Origin: Beroe ovata
Lineage: Eukaryota; Ctenophora; Nuda; Beroida; Beroidae
Assembly: GCA_946803715.1 (NCBI GenBank)
Contig: CAMPET010000115.1
Location: 188,444-204,760, forward strand
Direction: 5' to 3'
DNA length: 16,317 nucleotides
Shown in pieces: positions 9,091-16,317 of the stretch. The notes beneath the pieces were generated by a model, which was given only the letters and a program-made list of their open reading frames with translations, was not told where the DNA came from and did no database searches. Position 1 is the first letter of the stretch. Each line of letters opens with the position of its first letter. The translations under genes were made by a program, and so were the position numbers.

Positions 9091-9918
9091 GAAATGACTA
9101 CGTTGTGGTTATCTGGTCGGAGCATGACAGAGACGTAAACATTGACAACTTCAAGTCATCCTACCTCGACTATGTCATAGTGATATACCCCGTCAAAGAT
9201 CTCAAGAAGTGTAGGGTTCAAGTTATCGTCGAGTGAGTTTAAAACCCATTCAAAATTCATTTTTTCGTCAGTTTTCCCCACGCAATATTCGCGTTTTCTA
9301 ATTCTGTTCCCACGTTGCGTGACCCTATCTGCCGCGCCTTTCTATGACTTTTCAGTAGAATAGGGGCACAAAACGTGTGCACCTCTAATTCATACGGATT
9401 TACATTTTGTAACGAATAACGTCACGCAGTTTTGGGGATAATAAGGAAAAGCACATTGAGCACGGCATTGGTCCGCTCTTTGACGGAGCTCTCGTCGACA
9501 GGGACATTCTCCCGGAGCTAGTGCGCAAAACCATAATCAACGCGGACAGGTTCATCATAGTGGACCAGAAGAGACCACGATTCTACCGTGATCGAGGTAA
9601 GCTCTGCGAGCAGACGATCCCCCCTCCCCCCTCCCCCAGCGCGGCTTCTATTTTATTCAAGGTTGCCACCCTTCTGTGTTTCGCGTGTCCCTCTTCTTTA
9701 ATATGATATTGATAAGAATATGATACTTATTATGATATTGATAAGATGAGATGTTCCATTGCTCCATATATTTCAGCCAAGTCTCTGAATAAATTACAAA
9801 ACTACAAGAGGGAAGTGACGTATGAGGAACTGGCGTGCGAACTGATGTCGCCCTCTCTTATCAACTTTGAGGAGTTTAAGGGTGAGTGATATTATCAAAC
9901 TGGTTCCCAAATAGCAGT

Positions 9919-9953
<35 letters not shown>

Positions 9954-10546
9954 TCGTGTGGCAGTGAGATTCCACGCCAGTATAATTGCAAATCTATCAT
10001 CTCACAGACTACTCCCGATCGAATGTTCCTGAGACGAAACAGCCACCCCAACGGTCCAACAGCCGCATGAACAAGAAGCCCACAACCCGGCAGTCCACAG
10101 GTTGGGATCACTTTCATACAGCTGTACAAATAGGATATATCATTGAAGTATAAATAAATTTTACCAGAGGGGTACTACCCCTCAGTGGTAAAATAACCAC
10201 TGAAAATACCACTGGAAATACGGCACTGGAAATACTGCAAATAGATTCTAGTGCACTCCTCAGTCCTCAATATACTTCCCAATCCCAGTGTATTACCCAA
10301 TGTACCAATGTACTTTACAATTAATGTACACAATAATTAATGTACTTCCTGTGTACAGTTCCTGTGAAGTTCCACAAATTTAACCTTGGCAGTGATATCC
10401 TAAACATTTTGTAAACACACTTATTCAATGCAGGATACAGCAGTCAGGAGAACATGTCAGAAAATGAAAAAACCAAGTCAGACAAAAAATCGAACAAGAG
10501 GTATAAACGGGAATCAGATTCAGACACTGTATATTCGAAAAGATGA
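9091..10546 (+). CDS. RALGAPA: RalGAP alpha-like gene, exons 10-14 (catalytic half of the GAP domain, C-terminus, stop)
   Basis: Exons: 9091-9232, 9430-9596, 9777-9881, 10008-10100, 10434-10546 (TGA 10544-10546). Exon 10 completes the codon left open by exon 9 about 5.5 kb upstream and starts GNDYVVVIWSEHDRD. The Asn of this GND (codon 9093-9095, residue 377 of the visible protein) aligns with the catalytic asparagine thumb of Rap1GAP and tuberin, which supports an active alpha-type subunit and not a beta-type one. Exon 11 carries GPLFDGALV and LVRKTIINADR, and exon 12 carries KREVTYEELACELMSP, matching the end of RALGAPA proteins. Exons 13-14 add a low-complexity, Lys/Arg/Ser-rich tail of about 67 residues with a basic cluster (KKSNKRYKR). 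I see no domain in this tail. The residue three before the thumb Asn is Tyr, where Rap1GAP and tuberin have His. Confidence 0.9.
9618..9637. repeat. C-run tract in RalGAP intron 11
   Basis: Three runs of five to six or more C separated by single T, followed by ag, starting about 21 bases after the exon 11 donor (9597). The C strand could form an i-motif and the minus strand a G-quadruplex. It also resembles a polypyrimidine tract with a decoy AG. The acceptor that keeps the reading frame is the later one at 9776. Confidence 0.6.
9921..9960. repeat. (TG)n microsatellite in RalGAP intron 12
   Basis: About 16-18 TG dinucleotides with single interruptions (gcg near 9927, ttcg near 9953), lying between exons 12 and 13. 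Confidence 0.95.
10167..10202. repeat. Two abutting perfect hairpins in RalGAP intron 13
   Basis: gaggggta (10167-10174) pairs with tacccctc (10176-10183) over a one-base centre. cagtggt (10183-10189) pairs with accactg (10196-10202) over aaaata. The hairpins share base 10183, so they are mutually exclusive at that pair. Short cactggaaata repeats follow to about 10238. Confidence 0.8.
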
Positions 10547-10626
10547 CAGGAGTAGCACTAGCACTAATTCTGACATTTTATTTTATATTTCAATTTCATA
10601 GAATCTGAGCCTTTTCAATAATACTG

Positions 10627-10652
10627 ATTAAAAGTGATGGACGGAAATTAAA
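10627..10652 (+). terminator. Candidate poly(A) signals of the RalGAP gene
   Basis: ATTAAA occurs at 10627-10632 and again at 10647-10652, about 80-105 bases after the TGA at 10544. No canonical AATAAA lies closer. The next is at 11032-11037, inside the foldback element. Confidence 0.35.
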
Positions 10653-10866
10653 GCCGTGATTTTGATAAGATGTTTAGATTTAGGACGTAGGTTTTACTTT
10701 CAGTTTTAAGATTTGTTTAACTCGATGATTATATTATGGTCCTTATCTAATAAGTTATCAAATGCTGGTACATGGTATAGCAAGAACGTATTGTCGTATT
10801 TCTTGACATCACTCAATCACAATTGTTTATTGTTTAATTGTAGAGTTTTTCCAATTTCCCTACCGT

Positions 10867-10885
10867 CCGACGGTAGTACCGTCGG
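10867..10885. repeat. Perfect 9-bp stem hairpin
   Basis: ccgacggta (10867-10875) and taccgtcgg (10877-10885) are exact reverse complements around a single g. It lies downstream of the RalGAP stop. Confidence 0.85.
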
Positions 10886-10914
10886 CGCCTTGCCTTGCCT
10901 GGCGATGCTATGCT

Positions 10915-11058
10915 GTTGTCAAATTTTATATGTGACCTCTGCTCTGTTTCTCGATCTCGCGCGCGCCTTCATCATGAAAGGCCGAAACGGGCCTGTTTCG
11001 GCCTTCGATGAAGGTGCGCGCGGCGCGCGAAAAATAAAGCTCAGATAAAATCTGACAA
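10915..11058. repeat. Long GC-rich foldback element between the two + strand genes
   Basis: The left arm from 10915 (ttgtcaaattttata, later cgcgcgcgccttcatc, ggccgaaac) pairs with the right arm ending at 11058 (gtttcggcc, gatgaaggtgcgcgcg, ataaaatctgacaa). The inner 35 bp on each side pair with few mismatches. The middle parts differ by small gaps and the outer ends match again. The element is far richer in CpG than its surroundings. No target duplication or transposase is seen. It could be a foldback mobile element or the template of a structured RNA. Confidence 0.75.
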
Positions 11059-11117
11059 GCCCTCTTATGGCGCTCACGCGAGCCGCGAAGTGGCGTGCGC
11101 GCCACGCCAGCGAAAAT

Positions 11118-11137
11118 AATTTCGCGCGCGCGAAATT
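11118..11137. repeat. Perfect 20-bp palindrome
   Basis: aatttcgcgcgcgcgaaatt equals its own reverse complement. Just upstream, ggcgtg and cacgcc form another small inverted pair (about 11093-11108). Both continue the CpG-rich block that begins in the foldback element. Confidence 0.85.
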
Positions 11138-11354
11138 GAATTCTCGACAGCGGCTACAGTCTACACATATTAGTACAAACTATCATCGACGCTAGCGAAG
11201 AAGGCCAGGGTATAGCTGGGAATGACTTTATGCATAGAATTTGTTCCCACGCTACGTCATGCAGATCTTTTATTTGTAATTGCAATTGTAAATGTAACTT
11301 GTGTTGCTGGAAATTTAAACTTTTCACGTGTTATTAATGAAATATTTGAGTGTC

Positions 11355-11414
11355 ATGATATTAATATCATTTTAGGCTGATATGGTACTTATATTAGTAC
11401 CATTATAAGTACCA
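11355..11414. repeat. Palindrome pair upstream of the Ig gene
   Basis: atgatattaatatcat (11355-11370) is a perfect 16-bp palindrome. tggtacttat (11383-11392) pairs exactly with ataagtacca (11405-11414). They lie about 200 bases above the Ig start codon, in the likely promoter region. Any regulatory role is unproven. Confidence 0.75.
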
Positions 11415-11612
11415 CGACATTCATACTTTCATGCTACTTTACTAGTGCCATAGTGCTTTGAAATCTTCTGCTATGTGATGATGATAGCTGGCATTCACTG
11501 TTACTTGATTGGTTCGATACATGTTTTTGTCTTGAATCTATGAAAAATATTAATCTGTAAGTATTTATTAACCTTTCCTAAAACCCCTCAGTTTGGTACT
11601 CAATGATAGGGA

Positions 11613-14223
11613 ATGTCGATATTCACATTGAAGATTTTGCTCTGGGTAATCTTCATCCCTCTATGTTGTTGTTCAGGTTTTTCAAATGATCATATTTTGA
11701 TACTTTGATATGATGATAAGTTTCTTCAACAACAAAAAGTAAAAAAGACCTGCATTGCATATAACCAAGAATTATAACTTCAATTATTAAGCAGTTCTTT
11801 TCCTCAGCTATCCTTACTGGGTATGAAACTACAATATTGTCTAATGATGGCATTTCTGTTGAAGTCTCCTGCAAAATTGAGGTTATGGCCTATGAGAATA
11901 TGTGAATCATTTTGACTTCAATAAATTGTGGCTCATTAGAGCCTAAAAAGAGAATTTATCGCTGCTTCACTAATGTAATCTTTCTAACATGTGCAGGATT
12001 CAAACCCAATTGATGACACTCTGATCAAGTGGATTGATCCTGCTGCTGGTGGTGTTACTCTGGAGATATCCCATGAAAGGGTTTTGTGGGACAGTGGAGC
12101 AAAAATAACAAAGTTGAAAATTAGTACCATCCCATCTACAAACACTGATTACACTTGCAGCTACCCAACATCCAGTGATGTTGCTTCTCCAGGACCAAGA
12201 CTCACCATTATAAGTTAGTAACCACAATGAATGAAAAGTTTGCTTTCTTGGAACTGAATTTGTACAATGTATGTACATGGTTTCTAATGACTGCTGTTTC
12301 GCTTCCTATTAATTGCCTCAATCAGGTTTCAGTGAGAGTCCATCAACAACAGATATAGGAAAAGACAATTCCTACACAATCACATGTCTGCTTAGTGATA
12401 CCTCCTATTCTGGTAGTTGGTCATGGTATAAGGATGGAAGTGAGATGGCAAGTACCCAACAAGATATTCATAAGGATCAATCAAACTCAATCACCTTACA
12501 GGTGGGTTAATCACTTCATATCCAACCGTAATAACTAGAATTTTTAGAATCGAAGGCTTAATATCAGTTCTGTTTTTAAAGGCAAGGCGTTGTCATTATT
12601 TCATGAATCAGAGTGGAAAATTCTCAACTACTAAATGATACAAATCCTTTTTGACACAACTTTTTCCAGCTCAGTGGTGAGGTTAGTTCTGCCGGTGATT
12701 ATATGTGCAAAGCTGTGTTCCCTCAAGACGGAACATTCAATGGTGGGACATTGGATAGTCCAGTTGCCACAATCACTGTTGCAGGTGAGTCTACCCACAA
12801 CTTTTCCAGAAATAGATTGAATATCCCTTTATTGGCAGGCAGCAGAATAGCAGAGGCAAAGTTTCAAGTCTCAAACGTTTTTATAGGGGTTGGGTAAAAT
12901 TTCCTTGAAGTTTACCTAGAATGATGGGCAGGTAGGTAGTTATTGACTTACTATTTTATGTTATGTTTGTTTAAAGAGCTAATCCATGGAACTGGAGCCA
13001 GATGTTTAATAAACTCTCTTCGGTGATGACAGCTTATTTCCTTGTACTGTTACTCAATGTTTGTCAGTCATAAGACATTAATGGCACATACAGATTTGTG
13101 AACATTCATGTATATCATTCACCATAATGAACAAACTTTTTAGTCTATTTGAATGTATTCGGGGTTTAAGTTGTTTCCAGGGTTGAAGTTGTGGCAAAAC
13201 TCTCTAGATTATGGGCTGGGGTGAGGGCTGGGATAAGGGATTAGGATGGGATGAGGGTAGGTGGTTGAGGCGGGTAATTAGGGTAAAGTTAGGTTGGGGA
13301 CAGAGGTAGGTGGTCAGGGGACAGGGAGAGAAGCACCTCATCTCCTCCCCCAGATGTTCAGACTCAGGATGTAGTAGTGTTGAGTGGGGGTACAGCGCTG
13401 TTGTCATGTGACGTGACTGCTGCAGCACGGGAACCAGCCACCATGTACTTCACTGTATCGGGAGGAGATGACATTGTCGAGACCTACGGGACATTTGTTG
13501 ACGGTGCAAAGGTTTGACAGTGGAGTCACAAAGTTGTCTCTCACTCTGAAATGGCGACAGTTCAATTAGCCTATATAATCCCTACAATAACATCTCAAAT
13601 TTTCATAATTTGGTACCTATTCAAACTTGTACCTGAAACTATGATTCTGATAGTTCTACTCACAGAGCATGACAGCAGAGAGAAGCAACATGGTGCAGGA
13701 CACTACATACACGTGTGTAGTAGGGTGGAACACTCACACTTACTCCTACGATCTCAATGTGGACGTCATAGGTAGTTACAGTATAGTTACGTCATAGGTA
13801 GGTAGCTGTACCTAATATGTTTCAATATGATTGCTGTTATCATGATAGGCAATAGAATTAATGAATTAGGTAATTGAATTTAGTAGATACTGGGTTAATC
13901 CTATTTTCACTGGGTAGTATAGGTAATAGGTATAGGTATCACTGAGCTGATGGTCAATGGTGATGCAGTGTGTGTGCTATTCTCTATTCTGTGTGCTATG
14001 GCGCAACAATTTGTTCCAAAACACCGTCATACGACTCTCTGTTTACTACTCAGATAAAAATTTCGATCGGGATTTTGAGTACAAAGGGTGAATTGATTGG
14101 TCAGCCTCGTGATCTGATAAATATTTGGTGATGACATTTAGCAGGGAGAAAACAATCTCCATGAGCTGTGACGTTCCTCTGAGTGGTCTTAGTGAGATCA
14201 TCATTATTGTCTCCAAATGGTTG
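11613..14223 (+). CDS. Secreted or surface immunoglobulin-domain protein, 5' part (signal peptide, three full Ig domains and a half domain)
   Basis: Exons: 11613-11676, 11808-11881, 11997-12213, 12326-12501, 12670-12784, 13354-13511, 13666-13771, 14054-14087, 14145-14223 (341 codons so far, no stop reached). Exon 1 encodes a 21-residue signal peptide (MSIFTLKILLWVIF, then PLCCC) and has an in-frame TAG at 11607, which fixes the start. Ig1: Cys43 (VSCKIE), Trp58 (LIKWIDP), Cys100 (DYTCSY). Ig2: Cys139 (TITCLLS), Trp152 (WSWYKDG), Cys190 (GDYMCKA). Ig3: Cys234 (LLSCDVT), Cys285 (TYTCVVG), with no Trp at the usual core place. Ig4 start: Cys323 (ISMSCDV) and Trp340. Introns between domains are phase 1. 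Each of Ig1-3 is split once by a phase 0 intron, so each domain is a symmetrical 1-0-1 cassette, as in NCAM-type genes. Family knowledge points to adhesion or recognition; the ligand is unknown. No transmembrane segment is seen in the part present. Exons 8-9 are less certain than 1-7. Confidence 0.82.
13213..13257 (+). other. G-quadruplex motif in an Ig-gene intron
   Basis: Five G runs of three or more at 13213, 13218, 13225, 13230 and 13237, with loops of two to four bases, meet the standard G3+N1-7 rule. Two more GGG runs follow to 13257, and the tract stays purine-rich to 13332. It lies on the transcribed-RNA strand about 100 bases before exon 13354-13511. Confidence 0.7.
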
Positions 14224-15236
14224 GTAGGGTGTAGTAATAATTGGCAGGATTCAAAGCGAATTCGGAGTTAAGTTCTCCAACCGTAGTGACATGTGTTGCT
14301 ACTACTCAGTAGTAACTACTGTCGCTATTGGAAACAGGCCAAGATGACTGTGACGGGTGTAGTGCAGGGTATATATTAGTCACGGTTGTGTCGAAATTAT
14401 CGTAACACAGGGAGTAAGTGCTGGTGTACTGGTAATCGATGATGTGTGCACTATCAGACAAATACACACATAAACAGACACACACACACACATACACACA
14501 GACACATACACACAGACACATACACACAGACACAGACACACAGACACACACACAGACACACACACACACACATACGCAAAGACACGCAATTTACTAAATA
14601 GTCACAGTGATAATAATGTTTAAAATGTATCGCATGATTGACGATTGTTATGACATAGTACTATTGACTACCCATGACATGACTTCACGAAGCGAATTAT
14701 CAATTTTGAAGATGATAATCATGACCTCCTTTCCGATCATTCATTTCCCGATAAATCATTTCACAACCCATTTATTCTGACGACACAACTCTATGATTCC
14801 CCATGCTGAACACGCAAACTCTCTGAGACTATACTTTGTGTAAAATATCCATATCAAGTCTACTGATCTTGTCTACCCACTGAATATTCAAACTTTCATC
14901 AGTCCCCTCTCAATATGTATTAGAATATTGATGTTTCCTCCCTGTTTATCCCCCTTGCATTGCCAGAAACCACCAATTGCCTCTTATATTATATTGGGTA
15001 TATTATATTGGGTATTGTAAAGGATGCTATTGATGAATATAGGTATGGACTGCCTTAGAGTAGTAGATTTTATTAAGTTTGTAGGCATGCTAAGGTGCTT
15101 ACAATATTTTCAGGTAACATAAAACCATGAATCTTTGGTGGATTCAAATTATCTATGTTCGAATAAGTTCATACCTAATTGGATAATGATTGATTGGCGG
15201 CAAAATTAGGCAAATGAACAACTATTATAATTGTAG
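14224..15236. other. No supported gene; expected second half of Ig4 not found
   Basis: After the donor at 14224 a phase 0 exon carrying an Ig Tyr-x-Cys motif would be expected. I read all forward frames here and found none. The stretch holds the CA tract, a short duplication of atattatattgggt near 14988-15018, and otherwise AT-rich sequence without recognisable coding. Confidence 0.45.
14460..14585. repeat. Compound (CA)n microsatellite
   Basis: CA dinucleotides interrupted by regular aga, ata and aaa variants (cacacagacacata blocks). The Cys/Val-rich reverse-strand reading frames across it are artefacts of the repeat. Confidence 0.95.
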
Positions 15237-15279
15237 AAAATGGAGGATTAGTTGAATTGTATTGTGAAGTGACGTTGAG
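15237..15279 (+). other. Possible further Ig-type exon fragment
   Basis: After the acceptor ttgtag (15231-15236) a phase 1 reading gives ENGGLVELYCEVTL, followed by the possible donor ag|gtacct at 15280. Gly-Gly, alternating hydrophobics and Cys-x-Val resemble the B strand of the Ig3 and Ig4 exons. The exon would be very short and ends in phase 2, unlike the Ig1-Ig3 pattern, so this is weak. Confidence 0.25.
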
Positions 15280-15417
15280 GTACCTACAAATGTTCAACCA
15301 CTATACACTCATACTAACGACCCATGTTATAGCAACAGTACAGAGCAAATCGGTGAAATTCCAATAATTGACTAATTGAGTATGTGTGTGTGTGTGTATT
15401 ACATGGACTATAATATT

Positions 15418-15888
15418 TGGGTAGCTTCTGCATTTCTACCCAGCGCACAACTAGCTGGCAGCTGCATGATCTGTTGATCACCAGTGAGCAGTGTTGGTCT
15501 ACTACTAATAGGGGGATGGACCCGCAGGGTCCACACAGCCAGACTAGGGCACAGTGGGAGCTGGATAGGGTGCAGGAACCTCGGGTCGTACCTCGGGGGT
15601 AAAGGAGGTTCTAGAGCAGTGTTGGTCAGATATTTTCTCAGATGACCAGTTTCAGACAGCCATTGTCTGATAGAGTCAGTGAACTTTCTGTTGTATAGTG
15701 ATATGGTCAGATCTGATAGAATGGGAATTATTGTAGAATTTTGTCCCACCAGCAAACTCAGCTGCTCAAATGTAGTAAAATGAGGTTCCTGCTAGGTCCT
15801 AGGTAGTAGGTACCTACCTGGCACTAATCACAATGAACATTGTACCTGTTAGGCCTTTGTTCAGAATGTTACAAATGTTACCCCGCTG
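15418..15888. repeat. Tandem array unit, copy 1 (with a 128-bp extra segment)
   Basis: The unit starts tgggtagcttctgcatttct and ends ttaccccgct. It is closely matched by copy 2 apart from an added segment (15486-15627) and small indels. It is preceded by a short TG tract (15384-15398) and followed by a longer one (15888-15937). No protein-like frame is conserved between the copies. Confidence 0.92.
15486..15627. mobile_element. GC-rich insertion bounded by a 14-bp direct repeat in copy 1
   Basis: gagcagtgttggtc occurs at 15486-15499 and 15614-15627. Copy 2 has this sequence once (as gagcggtgttggtc) with no intervening DNA. The 114 bp between are richer in G and C than the host unit and contain ggacccgcagggtcc, a 6-bp stem. 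It may be a short mobile element with target duplication, or an ancestral segment lost from copy 2 by recombination between the direct repeats. Confidence 0.5.
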
Positions 15889-15938
15889 GGTGTGTTTGTG
15901 TGTGTATGTGTGTGTATGTGCGTGTGTGTGTGTGTGTN
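15888..15938. repeat. (TG)n tract joining copies 1 and 2, with an ambiguous base
   Basis: TG repeats with ttt, tat and gcg interruptions run to an n at 15938, the only ambiguous base in the window. It sits at the junction between the two tandem units, where an assembly would be expected to struggle. Confidence 0.9.
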
Positions 15939-16278
15939 TGGGTAGCTTCTGCATTTCTACCCAGCGCACAACAAGCTGCATGATCTGTTGATCTACAGTG
16001 AGCGGTGTTGGTCTGATATTATCTCAGATGACCAGTTTCTGACAGTCAGTGTCTGATAGAGTCAGTGAACTATCTGTTGTATAGTGATATAGTCTGATCT
16101 GATAGAATGGGAATTCTTGTAGAATTTTGTCCCACCAGCAAACTCAGCTGCTCAAATGTAGTAAAATGAGGTATCTAATACCTAGGTCCTAGGTAGTAGG
16201 TACCTACCTGGCACTAATCACAATGAACGTTGTACCTGTTAGGCCTTTGTTCAGAATGTTACAAATATCACCCCGCTG
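15939..16278. repeat. Tandem array unit, copy 2
   Basis: About 340 bp, near-identical to copy 1 without its insertion. Both copies contain the palindrome gtaggtacctac and the stretch ctgttaggcctttgttcaga. The unit ends at ccccgct and runs into another TG tract. Confidence 0.92.
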
Positions 16279-16317
16279 TGTGTGTGTGTACTGTGTGTGT
16301 ACTGTGTGTGTGTGTGT
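16278..16317. repeat. (TG)n tract at the window end
   Basis: TG repeats with two tac interruptions reach the last base. This is the third TG tract in register with the array, so further units may follow outside the window. Confidence 0.92.

Noticed and set aside
9091-9232. RalGAP beta-subunit or tuberin identity
   Set aside because: The GND thumb motif and the FVAGLGWEV and INA..R...FY..RA patterns fit the alpha subunit. As I recall, beta lacks the GND motif and tuberin differs at these sites.
10713-11048. Forward open frame of about 111 codons
   Set aside because: It runs through non-coding sequence into the foldback element, and the codons follow the inverted repeat.
14306-14589. Minus-strand frames with long Cys-Val runs
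   Set aside because: A direct product of the CA microsatellite.
15408-15755. Minus-strand open frame of about 115 codons in array copy 1
   Set aside because: The frame is not kept in copy 2 and spans the insertion.

Overview
This is nuclear DNA from an animal. The genes are cut by GT-AG introns, mostly about 60-600 bp. They encode a RapGAP-domain protein of the Ral GTPase-activating protein type, a secreted transglutaminase-like/discoidin protein and a secreted or surface protein with tandem immunoglobulin (Ig) domains. Base composition, short introns and many simple repeats fit an invertebrate with a fairly compact genome, such as a sponge or cnidarian-grade animal. The species cannot be fixed from this window.

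Layout. (1) Positions 1-10546, + strand: the last 14 exons I can recognise of a RALGAPA-like gene, with the 5' part outside the window. Exons 1-9 (265-3569) and 10-14 (9091-10546) join with consistent phases into 581 codons ending in TGA. (2) Intron 9 (3570-9090) is about 5.5 kb, roughly ten times the next longest. It holds a MITE-like inverted-repeat element (3655-3894), a complete four-exon gene on the opposite strand (6904 to 4100, 810 aa) and a frameshifted retroelement remnant (8592-8118, minus). (3) 10547-11612 is intergenic and dense in palindromes, including a GC-rich foldback of about 145 bp. (4) 11613-14223, + strand: the 5' part of an Ig-domain gene with a signal-peptide exon, three complete Ig domains each built from two exons, and the first half of a fourth. 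I could not find the rest. (5) 14224-16317 is repeat-rich: a CA tract, a weak further Ig-like exon candidate, and the start of a tandem array whose units alternate with TG tracts, with one N at a unit junction.

The three genes show no shared pathway. RalGAP is an intracellular regulator of Ral GTPases. The nested gene and the Ig gene both encode proteins entering the secretory pathway. All three gene models rest on my reading of splice sites and phase. No transcript or database evidence was available.
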